Part shown: piece by piece, positions 22,378 through 33,129 of the stretch
How positions within the stretch are numbered: position 1 is the first letter of the stretch
How the letters are laid out: the number at the start of each line of letters is the position of its first letter
From: Castor canadensis
Lineage: Eukaryota > Chordata > Mammalia > Rodentia > Castoridae
Direction of reading: 5' to 3'
DNA length: 64,000 nucleotides
Assembly (NCBI RefSeq): GCF_047511655.1
Contig: NC_133394.1
Location: 111,188,343-111,252,342 of the forward strand
Notes under the pieces: generated by a model
Told to the model about the DNA's origin: nothing
What the model saw: only the letters and a program-made list of their open reading frames with translations
Databases searched by the model: none
Position numbers and translations under genes: made by a program

Positions 22378-22874
22378 ATCAAGGGCAAACACAACAAGGT
22401 GATTGAACTTTGATCACAAGATAAAAGGGAGAGCACACAAGGGAGATAGGAGGATAGGTAAGACACCTAAAAAATTAGTTAGCATTTGTTGCCCTCAACG
22501 CAGAGAAACTAAAGCAGATACCTTAAAAGCAACTGAGGCCAATAAGAGAAGGGGACCAGGAACTAGAGAATAGGTTAGATCAAGAAGAATTAACCTAGAA
22601 GGTAACACACATGCACAGGAAAGTAATGTGAGTCAACTCCCTATATAGCTATCCTTATCTCAACTAGCAAAAACCCTTGGTCCTTCTTATTATTGTTTAT
22701 ACTCTCTCTTCAACAAAATTAGAGATAAGGGCAAAATAGTTTCTGTGGGGTATCGAGGGGGTGGTGGGGAGAGGGAGGGGGTAGGGTGGGTGGTAAGGGA
22801 GGGGGTAGGAGCAGGGGGGAGAAATGACCCAAGCATTGTATGCACATATGAATAATAAATAAATAAACAAATAA
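22378..22874 (+). repeat. L1 3' UTR and tail
   Basis: It includes a G-rich tract (about 22745-22825), the conserved AAATGACCCAAGCATTGTAT end and an (AATA)n tail. This end also serves as the 3' end of L1-x, as shown by the target duplication right after it. Confidence 0.85.
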
Positions 22875-22891
22875 AAAGATATGCTGTTCTT

Positions 22892-23200
22892 AGTAACGCT
22901 TGCTAAAAAACTGGCTTATAGAAGAGACTTTATGTTTTATCAAGATAATTGATTATAAAATTTATTATTCATTTAAATGCTATGCAAAAGTACAGGGCTA
23001 AAGTTATATTTTTAATACAAAGTGACAAATAGTTGGTCAATAAAAAAACAAGTCTATTTGGGGGAACTGGCACTGTCTTCATAAATTTACAAGAACTCTA
23101 AAGACTTTGATATTTGTTACTGCTGCGTACCTACATCTGTGTAGCTGTGATGTTAATTGTTACTGTCTTTAAATGTTAAATGTGTTTAAATTCTCTTAGG
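22892..23200 (+). other. ERV-A interior between L1-x and ERV-C
   Basis: A/T-rich, no readable frame. It continues the sequence interrupted at 13288. Confidence 0.6.
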
Positions 23201-23560
23201 TTTTAGGTCCCTGGCCCCCTTGGGGAGGGTGGAAAGTCCTGAGGCTATCATTGAAACCAGGTCCCCTGGCCCATAGCTACTTGCAAAATCCCCTTGCTTA
23301 CAAAATTGCAGAAAACTTCCTGTCTTTCAACTAGCTGTACTATTGAGCCTTTCCACCTGGTGATCACTGACAAACAGGGGCCAACACCTTGCTATTCTGT
23401 AGGAAGGATACCCTCCCTCCTCTGCCAGATGGGCCTCCTATAAAACCCATAACCCATTTCAGCCGAGCTGCTGCACTCTGAACCTGAGAGTCAGCCCAGG
23501 TGCCCCAGTAAAGCTTTCTTTTTTACACATGGTGCGGTCTCTGTTTGGCAGTTCCTTACA
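23201..23560 (+). repeat. ERV-C 5' LTR
   Basis: CTCCTATAAAACCC at about 23435 is the TATA box. AGTAAAGCTTTC at about 23507 is the polyadenylation signal variant (AATAAAGC in the 3' copy). Ends in CCTTACA. Confidence 0.9.
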
Positions 23561-23562
23561 TC

Positions 23563-23580
23563 TGGTATAACCCGAGAGAG
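23563..23580 (+). promoter_or_regulatory. ERV-C primer-binding site, tRNA not assigned
   Basis: TGGTATAACCCGAGAGAG lies two bases after the LTR, where a primer site is expected. I could not match it to a tRNA 3' end from memory. Confidence 0.55.
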
Positions 23581-24189
23581 GTTAACAGGATGCCCCTGCC
23601 CTGGGCTAGTCCCTTGGCTTTTGTGTCCTGCCCTCTTCCAGACCCAGACTGCTGAACTGACCCCACGTGCCTACAGACTGCGGACCCTGGACCATTTTGC
23701 CTTGCTGGCTCTCCCACCCACCACTAGACTCCCTCCTACTGCTCTCCACCTACCGTACTCCTCTCAGACTCAGTAAGTGTCACCTTTCTTGGGGCTATCT
23801 GTTTTGTAGTGCTATGTCAGGTGCACCTCCTACACCTGCCAGGGCACCCAACAATTACCACAGGGACACCTGTCTAACCGGTTGGGCTTTCTTGTGGAAT
23901 GGTGACCCAGGTCGGAGATACCCACCTCTGGGAATTCACTCTGGTGACACTTCTTCCTCTCTCTCTCTCTCTTTCTTCTCTCTGTCTTCTTTTTCTCCAC
24001 AGAGAGCGAGAGCTCGACAGTCCCCTCCAGCTTACTTTGACCAAACAGCAACTGGATGATTCTGCTCTCCTTGCCTGAGTCACATAAGGGAGGCTAGACC
24101 TCGACCGAGATCTATGTTGGCCTGACAAGTAAACTCACCAAGGCACATACCCCTCTCTTACTCTCTCTTTCTTTTCTTCCAACTACACC

Positions 24190-25806
24190 ATGGGGACCAC
24201 ACACTCTAAATTTCATAGTTCCACTCCCTTGGGATGTCTTCCACTCACTTGGGGACCTTGGTCTCCAACAAGATATTAAGCCCAAGCGTCTAATCTTTTA
24301 CTGTAATACCGTTTGGCCTCAATACAAATTAGATAATCAGTCCCAATGGCCTGAAAATGGCACTTTTGACTTCCACATCCTACTGACCTGGACAACTTCT
24401 GCCACCACAACGGCAAATGGTCCAAGCTTTTCTCTATCTTTGATCTCGACCCTCCCTTATTAAATCTTGCCACACTTTCCAAATTCTTCTCGCCCATGAC
24501 AATGCCCCCTCAAAGTCTGTGTCTCTCCCTCCCACTGACCCCCCCTTCAGAAGATTCCTCCCTTACTTGTGACCTCACCGACTTGGCCCACCCACCTCCC
24601 AGCTTCTCTTCTCGCTGACCCTCCACCCCGACCTCTTCTTCTACCCCATCCTCCTACTGCTCTGACCCACCACCTCCCTCATCCCCTGCCGGCTCATCTA
24701 AACCCCCACCACCATATTCCCCTTCCAAGATGGTCACTATTGACCCTGTGCTGTCGCCCCCCCAGCCTGCCAAATCTACATCTCCCCTGGCCCCTCCTAC
24801 ACCCTCACCCTTCTCTTCTCTGCCAGCATCTCATATGCATTCCCACACCTCTTCCCAAACCCAGCCAGCCCATCTATACCATCTCCAGGAGGTGGTGGGA
24901 GCTGATTGTATTATTAGAGTCCATGTGCCCTTTTCCATGACTGATCTCTCACAGATAGCAAAAAGGCTTGGTGCCTTCTGTAATGATGCAGCCTCCTACA
25001 TTAAAGAATTCAAATATCTAACCCAAGCATATGACATGACCTGGCATGACATATATATTATCCTTTCCTCTACCCTAAATTCAGATGAGAAGGAAAGAGT
25101 TTGGCTGGCGGCCCAGGCACATGCCGATGATGTACATTGCACTGATCTCACTCTCCCAGTGGGATCTATGGCAGTGCCACGTGAGGACCCACATTTGGAC
25201 TATCAAGATCCCTCCATGCTGACTGCCTGAAATTATATGCTCACCTGCCTCCTTGCAGGGCTACAATCTGCTTCCCACAAGGCAGTTAATTTTGATAAAC
25301 TTAGAGAAGTTATCCAGCATCCAACTGAAAACCCCACCGACTTTTTGGGACGCCTGACAGAAACCCTAACCCGCTATACTAAGCTTGACCCTTTCTCAAG
25401 GGCAGGAATGCTTATTCTCAACTCCCACTTTATTTCTCAATCCTCCCCTGATATTCGAAAAAAACTTAAGTGGGCAGAGGATGGCCCTCAAAACCCCTAA
25501 GGAGATCTTGTGAAAATGGCATTTAAGGTATTTAACAACCAGGAGGAGGCCCGAGACCACCATAAGGCCCAGCTCTTGGCAGCTGCCCTGAGGCCACCCC
25601 CTCAGTCTTCAAAAGGGGCCAGACAATGCATGCTTCCAGGGGCCTGCTTCATATGCAACCAGATGGGACGCTGGGCAAAAAACTGCCCTTCACCTCACCC
25701 GCCACAAGGACGCTGTCCACAATGTGGCCAGAATGGACACTGGAGGGTCAGCTGCCCCTCTTTGCCTCCACAAGGTAGGTCAGTCTTCCATCCCCATTCC
25801 CATTAG
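24190..25806 (+). pseudogene. ERV-C gag remnant
   Basis: It starts MGTTHSKFHS (myristoylation-type), breaks after about 29 codons and continues in another frame (VWPQYKLDNQSQWPENGTFD). A proline-rich stretch covers 24560-24880. Capsid is readable at 24900-25500 with a major-homology-like part at about 25320 (HPTENPTDFLGRL). Nucleocapsid at about 25630-25760 has two knuckles. The first, CFICNQMGRWAKNC, has R where the zinc-binding H belongs; the second, CPQCGQNGHWRVSC, is complete. Several stops separate these parts. Confidence 0.85.
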
Positions 25807-25866
25807 ACAGAAGGCCTCATGGATCTCTTGGGCCTGGCTGCAGAAGACTGATGCAGCCCTGGGACC

Positions 25867-26346
25867 TTGGCCCCCCTCAAGATCACTTCGGAGGAGCCCA
25901 GGGTAACTGTCCAAGTAGCAGGTAGGCCAGTTTCATTCTTAATAGATACGAAGGCCACTGACTCAGTGCTACGTGACTTTTCAGGTAAGCTTTATCCTTC
26001 ACAGATCTCCATGGTGGGGGTGGACAGTCTCTTCCACCAGCCAAAAGCTACTGGTCCACTCTCATGTCATATATCAGGTTTTTCCTTTATACATTCTTTC
26101 CTTATCCTGCCCTCCTGCCCCACTCCTCTGTTGGGAAAGGACCTTCTCTCCAAATTTCACTTCACCTTTTTCTTTAGACCCCTGTCCACCACACTGGGCC
26201 ACGCCTATGTCCCTTTTTTGATGGTACTTAGAAACTGTCCTCCTTTGCCAGCCCCAAACTCTTTCCCTTTGCCCCTGATCTCATTGACCCAACTGTCTGG
26301 GATATCTCCTCCCCCTCCGTCACCTCCCACCATATACCAGTCATGA
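25867..26346 (+). pseudogene. ERV-C protease remnant
   Basis: The frame of 159 codons covers the aspartic protease. The active-site triplet reads LIDTKA, so the usual Gly of D-T/S-G is Lys. A later LLGKDLLS matches the conserved G-R/K-D element near the C-terminus of the protease. It runs on without a stop toward RT and ends at 26346. Confidence 0.75.
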
Positions 26347-28140
26347 TATATCTTAAAGACCCCAACTCACACCCAAGTAGACCTCAATACCCTATCTCTC
26401 TTAAACATAGGTGGAGCTTAAAGCCCCTCATTGACAAGCTCCTACATAAGGGAATTCTTAGGCCTACACATTGTCCATTTAACACCCCATCCTCCCTGTC
26501 CTAAAACCCAACAGGTCACATAGACTGGTTCAAGACTTAAGAATCATTAACTCAGCTATACTCCCTACCCATCCTGTGGTTCCCATTCCCTACATGCTAC
26601 TATCTCGTATCCCCACAAACACCACTTACTTTTCTGTTCTTGATCTCAGGGATGCCTTCTTCACTGTCCCCCTCCACCCAGATTGTCACAATTTCTTGCA
26701 TTTATTTAGGAGGACCCGGCCTCAGAACTGGCCCAACAGCTAACTTAGACAGTCCTTCCTCAAGGTTTCCAGGATGGGCCCCACTTCTTTGGCAGTGCTC
26801 TGGCACAGGACCTATCCACACTTGACCTCCAACTTAGTACTCTGTTCCAGTATGCAGATGATCTCCTCCTCTGTAGCCCAACTCTCACCAGTTCTCAAAA
26901 CCATACTGTCTTATTACTCAATTTCCTAGCACAATGGGACTATTGTGTTTCACCCTCAAAAGCTCAACTCTCCCCAGCCTCAGGTAAAATACCTGGGCAT
27001 TCTCCTTACACCAGCTTCCAGAACAATTACAGTAGATTGTAAGGCCCACATAAGAACATTAGTGGTCCCATCTACAAAAGGAGAAGTACTTTCCTTCCTA
27101 TCTCAGGACCTGGGTTCCCAATTTTGATCTCTTGGCCCAGCCTCTCTATGAGGCTGCAAGGAGGTCTCTAACTGAGCTCCTCGACCCTGCCAAACCCATT
27201 AAAACTCCCTTTCTCAAACTCCAACAGGCCCTCCTTCAGGCCCCAGCTCTCTCTCTCCCAAATCTAGAAGACCCTTTCAAAACTGTATGTCACTGAACAA
27301 GGAGGAATGGCCTTAGGAGTGCTGGGACAGATGAAGGGTCCCACCTTTGCCCCTGTAGCCAGCTTATCCAAACAGCTTGATCTGGTTATCAAAGGCTGGC
27401 AGCCCTGCCTGCGTGCTTTGGCTATAGCAGCCCTGCTAATCCAGGAAGCCTCCAAACTCACCTTGGGGAGACCCACAACTGTCCTATCCCCCCACCAACT
27501 GACTGACCTCTTGTCTCTCCAACCTGTCTCCCTTGAGATTTCAGCTTTTCCATCTCACTTTTATAGAAAGTCCAGATGTTACCCTATAGACTTGCCCTCC
27601 CCTTAATCCTGCCACCTTGCTTCCTGATGGCACATCCTTAAAACGCTCCTGCTTAGAAACTCTAGAAACTCTTACACACTGTCAACCTCATCTATCCTGA
27701 TCACCCCTACCTGATCCTGATGTCTCCTGGTTCATAGATGGCAGCTCCTCACTAGACTCAGAAGGCAAGAGACGTGCAGGCTGGGCTGTAGTGTCCCTTA
27801 TGGAATTTAAAATCCCTTATGGAATTTATTGAATCTACCCCTCTCCCTTGGGGCACCACTTCGCAAAAGGCAGAACTTATAGCTCTGACCAGAGCCCTCA
27901 CTTTAGCTAAAGACAAAAAAGCCAACATTTACACTGACTCTGACTATGCTTATCACATTATACATCACCATGCAGTCTTATGGGAAGAAAGGGGCTTCCT
28001 CACCACTAAGGGAACTCCCATTACCAATGGGACACTGATCCTTCAACTACTCAAAGCCTCCTACCTACCCTCTAAGGTGGCAGTTATCCATTGCAAGGGA
28101 CACCAGCCAGAAACAACAGAAATAGCCCATAGCCCAAGGT
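26340..28140 (+). pseudogene. ERV-C reverse transcriptase and RNase H remnant
   Basis: Fragments in alternating frames follow gammaretroviral RT order: the LVQDLRIIN region (about 26525), VLDLRDAFFTVPLHPD (about 26635), catalytic YADD at 26851-26862 (intact), and KYLGILLTP (about 26985). RNase H shows WFIDGSS at about 27730, a TSQKAELIALTRAL stretch and YTDSDYAYH. At least six breaks separate them. Confidence 0.85.
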
Positions 28141-28189
28141 AATGCCTTTGCAGATAAGGAAGCAAAGAGGGCCAGCACTCAGACTCCTC

Positions 28190-29160
28190 CCTTGGTCCTC
28201 TTCATAACCTCACTAAGAGTCAGCCCTACATATACTCCAGAAGAGTGTGCTCACCAACTTGGGAGCCACATCAGGATCAGGATGGCTCCTTCTGAATGAA
28301 AAGTTTATCCTTCCTGGCTCACAGGCCAAACAAATCCTAAAGGCCATCCACAAAACCCTTCACATTGGTGCTAAGCCCTTTCTTCACTTTCTCCAACCCT
28401 TATTCTTTCACCCTTCCCTCACGTCTCTTATAACTAAATTACTCAAGAATGCCCCACCTGTGCCCAGGTCTCTCCTCAGGGTGGTCTCAAACCACCCCCA
28501 ACCTTCTCAGCCCACCAGCTCCGGGGCTCTATACTTGGAGAAGACTGGCAGGTCAATTTTACCCACATGCCAACCCACAAAAAACAAAAGTATCTATTAA
28601 CTCCGGTGGACACCTTCTCAGGGCAGGTAGAAGCCTTTCCTACTATGAGGGAATCTGCTAAAGTGGTATCTACCCATCTAATCAAGGACATTATCCCCCG
28701 ATTTGGACTACCCCAGATCCTACAGTCAGATAATGGCCCAGCATTTATCTCTAAGGTGATCCAAATTGTCTCCTCCACTCTAGGAGTAACATGGAATTTA
28801 CACATTCCCTATCACTCCCAGTCCTTGGGAAAAGTGGAAAGAATGAATGGACTAAATAAAGGGCATCTAAAAAACTGTCTATCGAGCTCCATTTACCCTT
28901 TACCCAGCTCTTGCCACTGGCACTGACTTGGATCAAGGCCACCCCCCAAGGCCCCTCTTTCTTAAGCCCTTTTGAAATCATGTATGGCCACCCATTTCTC
29001 TTGGGTAATCTGCCCCCGACAGACCCTGCCCCTCTGGCTGACTATCTACCCTATCTTAATATTCTAAGTCAACTTCTCAGGGAGCATGCAGATAGGATCC
29101 TGCCTCAACCTTCAGAGGGCCCTATTAACCTGTTCAACCAAGAGACCTTGTCCTCCTGAA
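28190..29160 (+). pseudogene. ERV-C integrase remnant
   Basis: The N-terminal zinc domain is split across frames (H-x-x-x-H at about 28350, C-P-T-C at about 28455). The core is readable at 28567-28926 with the D, D and E of the catalytic triad (VDTFSGQVEAFP, QSDNGPAF, GKVERMN). A frame change follows and the C-terminal part (PFEIMYGHPF) continues at 28911-29159. Confidence 0.85.
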
Positions 29161-29321
29161 AGACCTTTGACCCACTCCTCTGGGACCTCGGTGAACTGGG
29201 CCACACCTGGTCATCCTCACAACATCTACCACTGTCAAGCTCAACCAGATCCCCCAGTGGCAACATCTCTCAAGGATAAAATATTGCCCACCAGCCTCAG
29301 ACTCTCCCACTACACCTAAGG

Positions 29322-31181
29322 ATGAATACTCTTGCATACTGCTGGGCCCCACGCATATACACCTCTCTCACAAAACCTCACTTCCTTCAAATCCTGAGTA
29401 ACTTCCTCATCCTTTCTGTCTTCCTATCTTCCAGCTCCCAGGCTGACCCTTCCCCTCCAGGGGTGCACTATGCTTGGCAATTTAAGGTGTTTGCTACTGA
29501 TAAAAACCCACATACTCTGCTTAACTCCACCTTCTGTCCAACTAAGGGATGCCAATCTTCTATCTTCCTTACCTTTGATATATCGAAGGCCTGCTCTGCC
29601 AATTGTGAAGTGGTCTGGAATGACATACACAACTCACCTAAATATCTTTGTCTCATGACTGACCAGACCATCCAATACTGCAGGGATCCCAACTGGGGAG
29701 GCTGCCCTTATTGGAGCTGCAATTATCACTGGGTATATGGTACCAGATGGTTTGAAAGGCAATATGGTCTCCCAGGTCAATGTCTAAAAAAGGTGGGGTC
29801 CAGCCAGGTAATATTTGAGACCACAGATTCCTGGGATGACAAGTGGAGGGCATGGTTTATGTCAGAACCGGCATAGACCCCCGGGAAAGGATCACCACAA
29901 TAAGAACCTATGACCAGGCACCCAGCATTTCCCTGGACATTGCCATTGACATCATACAGGAAAGCTCATCAAAACTAGAAAAGGAGGTTAAAACTCTTAA
30001 AGATGCAACTCTCCACCCAATCACTTGGTCCCAGATTTGAAAAGATTCCTTTTCTCTTCTTCACAATTTCACTAACCAAACCTCTTATAAAACAGATTGC
30101 TTCATCTGTGCCTCCTTACAAAAACCTCTTCTGACATCGGTTCTCATATCAAATATAATCCCCAATAAAACCACTTGCACACTCCAGAGCCCTCTCTCAG
30201 ACTCCAATCAATCCCTCTTCATTCTCTAGGATTAACAGGACCCTGCTGGTGCACCTCAAAGGAGGATACCTCCTCTCTATTAGCCTGCTCTTCTAATGTG
30301 ACTATTGCCCCCAGGAGTCCCTTACTAGTCCATCTGTTTTGGTGTCAGTCCATGTTATAGAACTGTGTCAATGCTAGTACCCCAGGTCCTTGTGTCCTAG
30401 TCTTTGTGGTGCCACAACTAACTCTCTACACCTATAATGAATTTGCCATTCTGCTCCAACCCTCTCTCTCTCAACCTCCCCACCATTTCCGGAGAGCAGC
30501 ATTTATCCCTGTTTTAATTGGGATCAGCCTCACTTCCTCGATTGCAGCTGTGGCATTTTCCGGGGATGCCATAGGCCACAGCATCTCTCTCTCTCAGTGA
30601 CTGGGTGACCAACTTGCAGCCTCAATGAAAACATCTTCAGCAGCCTTACGTCTTCTCCAAGCCCATCTTTCCTCCCTTGCAGATGTCACTCTCCAAAACA
30701 AATGAGCACTAGACCTGCTCACCACAGAAAAGGGAGGTACATGTATGTTCCTCGGAGGGGAATGCTGCTACGATGTAAGTCAGTCTGGACAGGTAGAAGA
30801 AAGTATCAAAACTCTCCAAAAAATCACTTCCAACATTAGACAACAATACCCCAGCCTAACACAGGCTCAGCCCTTTGGGTTCTGGTCCCCAATGCTAACA
30901 TGGATGGGCTGGGATGTAGCTCGGTGGTACAGCGCTTGCTTAGCATGCTTGAGGCCCTGGGTTCGATCCCAGCACCAAAAAATAAAAGACAAAAAAAACC
31001 CTCTCCCCAGTGCTAACTGGGACCTCTAGCAGCCATCTTCTCTCTGCTCCTTATTATCCCTTGCCTTTTTAGATGCCTCCAGGATTGCCTAGGGGAGCTC
31101 AGCAGACAGACCTTCCACCCGATGCTACTACAACCTTCTCTGGCCTACCAACAACTGGCCTTGCCTGCAAATAAAGCCTAG
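29322..31181 (+). pseudogene. ERV-C env remnant (surface and transmembrane parts)
   Basis: Surface part: 184 open codons from 29322 with a hydrophobic leader (FLILSVFLSSSSQA), Trp- and Cys-rich, then a frameshift near 29870. The transmembrane part starts at about 30475 with a hydrophobic fusion-peptide-like stretch (FIPVLIGISLTSSIAA). The immunosuppressive-like segment ends in the CX6CC motif CMFLGGECC (about 30745-30775) and is preceded by a stop. A membrane anchor (AAIFSLLLIIPCLF) lies at about 31030. An ID SINE splits the ectodomain at about 30906. It is non-coding today. Confidence 0.85.
30906..31003 (+). mobile_element. ID SINE in ERV-C env
   Basis: GGGCTGGGATGTAGCTCGG, then GGGTTCGATCCCAGCACC and an A-rich tail: a very regular tRNA-Ala-derived ID element. 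The flanks CCCCAATGCTAAC (from 30889) and CCCCAGTGCTAAC (from 31004) are the target duplication with one change. Confidence 0.9.
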
Positions 31182-31300
31182 GAGGAACTCCACTCCCGGG
31201 GACCTCTCAAATTCTGGCCAGATCCCCTCTTAACGAAGCCCCCACTCAGTAGGAAGCAGCTAGATCAAACAGTACCCATATTACCAACAAAAGGCTGGAA

Positions 31301-31656
31301 TGTTAGGTCCCTGACCCGCTTCGGGTGGGCGGAAAGTCCCGAGGCTGTCATTGAAACCAGGTCCCTGGCCAACAACTGCTTGCAAAATCCCCCTGCTTAC
31401 AAAACCGCAGAAAACTTCCTGTCTTTCAACTAGCTATATGTATGGAGCCGTTCCACCTGGTGATCACTGACAGAGGCCAACACCTTGCTGTTCTTTAGGA
31501 AGGATATCCTCCCTTCTCTGCCAGATGGGCCTCCTATAAAACCCATAACCCATTTCAGCCGAGCTGCTGCACTCTGAACCCAAGAGTCAGCCCAGGTGCC
31601 CCAATAAAGCTTTCTCTTCTACACGTGGTGAGGTCTCTGTTTGGCAGTTCCTTACA
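31301..31656 (+). repeat. ERV-C 3' LTR
   Basis: TGTTAGGTCC start, CTATAAAACCC TATA box, CCAATAAAGC polyadenylation signal, CCTTACA end. Only a weak purine tract (AAAAGGCTGGAA) precedes it. Confidence 0.9.
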
Positions 31657-33087
31657 TTAAATATGTTTTCTAAAATCAAAAACAGTTTCATTTAGTTAAG
31701 GATTTGACACTGGTCACCCATAAAGTTTATCTGTAATTTAAAAAGAATATTGTAACTTATTTAAAATTCATTTACTTTAAAGCAAAATGAAAAGGGGAAA
31801 TTTATCCTATTGATAGAATGTCATTTTTTTACATTAGAATATGAGTTTTACATATATAGTTGAGATAAGGGAATGTAATAGTACTAATTAATGCTGTCCA
31901 TCACAATTATTACTCTAAAATGCAATAAACATTTAAAAACACTCTAACTTAACTGTTCTCTGCTGATAAAATTAGGCTTACTTACAGCCATGAGGTTAAA
32001 AATTAGGTTTACTTAAGCCATGAGGTTAAAAATAATGGGTCTTTATGTGAGAGCATTTAAAATAGGCAATTTAATTAGAGGCTTTATTTTTAACAATTAA
32101 TTATTTTTGTTTTAAAATTTATAAAACTTTGTTCTCCATAGCTCAATGTAGTATGTCAGATTCTAAACTTGTTTAAGGTCCTTTCCAACTGTAGATCTGT
32201 AAATGGCTGGTTCTACAGGATTTGAATTCTTAGCTTTCTAATAACAAAGTTTTATGAGGCAACCCAAGATCTAATTATAAACACCTGGAGTAAAGTGGAC
32301 CCTAACATAGCCCCTCAAAGCTTAAAGGTTTACTGCCATTTGCCCAAGTCCTAATAATCCTAAATTCAGATAAGCCTTTAAAACTAAAAAACAGGACATT
32401 GTATTTTTAAAAAGGTTCTAGAGCCTATGATTAATACTCCAAAACTATCAAATGATGTCACATCCAAAGAGGCAACAAAACCTTTCAAATCCCACCTTAG
32501 CTTGCTTCAATTTATCTGGTCTTTTCATTAGCATGCCTAACTCATGGACACCTGTGTCTCAGGGGGGAGGTCTTTTATTCATATAACAGATTGTTATTTT
32601 GAGCCTCTGTTCCATGTGTTGTGTTCCATTTGAGAGACCCTTTGGAAAGACTAGGTGATCACAAGAAATGCTGTCACCATGATGAAGCTACCACATGTCC
32701 AGTGCCATCTTGCCACTCCCTAGGAATAGGAAACTCATGGGTGACGCCATCTTGCCATCCTCTAGGAAAATTATAACTAATGTGATTAAAATTCTCTAGA
32801 TTAATATAGTTTCTATACATGTTCTTTTTACTGATTGGTCTGTTAAGGACTGGATGAAGGGTAAAGTGTTTGGATTGGAGATCTGTTGTGAACTACTTCG
32901 GAATCTAGCTGACTAAAAGAAATGGTTTGTTTAACAAGAGTGCACTCTAAATTAATGTGATTGCTTTGTGTGTCATTTTCTGAGTTTTCTGTGTACATCT
33001 TTGTCTACTACCAACTGAGGCCACTTAATTTTTACTTTTTTGAGCTCATTATTCACGTTTATATTCTTTGGCATGGCTAGGTCATAA

Positions 33088-33129
<42 letters not shown>

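Larger units (their letters stand above)
13289..22874 (+). mobile_element. L1-x: 5'-truncated L1 insertion in ERV-A, itself split
   Basis: The 17-bp target copies AAAGATATTCTGTTCTT (13272-13288) and AAAGATATGCTGTTCTT (22875-22891, one difference) flank the block. The left part (13289-13471) is L1 ORF2 sequence starting mid-gene, nearly identical to 20800-20983. The right edge is an L1 3' UTR with an (AAAT)n tail. Between them lie ERV-B and the 5' part of another L1 (L1-1). Confidence 0.8.
15687..22874 (+). mobile_element. L1-1: full-length, nearly intact L1 (3' end shared with L1-x)
   Basis: It starts inside the ERV-B RT scrap with TTCAGGATGGCGGCTAG, followed by a 1.6-kb 5' UTR, ORF1, ORF2 and a 3' UTR with a G-rich tract and AAATGACCCAAGCATTGTAT before the tail. 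No copy of its own target site (near CATTAAGAAACCAGG) appears at the 3' end; the 3' flank is instead L1-x's target duplication. The 3' portion therefore probably derives from L1-x by recombination. Confidence 0.85.
23201..31656 (+). mobile_element. ERV-C: class I provirus with degraded gag-pro-pol-env
   Basis: Two LTRs of about 356-360 bp (23201-23560 and 31301-31656), 8.5 kb in total, in the normal gene order. All genes have stops and frameshifts. By eye the LTRs differ at roughly 30 places. No matching target duplication was recognised, and the first LTR base pair is TT rather than TG. Motif style (two nucleocapsid fingers, CX6CC transmembrane protein with an immunosuppressive-like segment) fits the gamma-like class I ERVs of the H/F type. 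Confidence 0.9.

Noticed and set aside
28567-28926. Integrase core as a domesticated host gene
   Set aside because: It sits in the expected place in ERV-C between other broken genes, with frameshifts on both sides and no separate promoter or splice context.
30906-31003. tRNA gene
   Set aside because: The tRNA-like promoter boxes belong to an ID SINE with a tail and target duplication, inside an env pseudogene.
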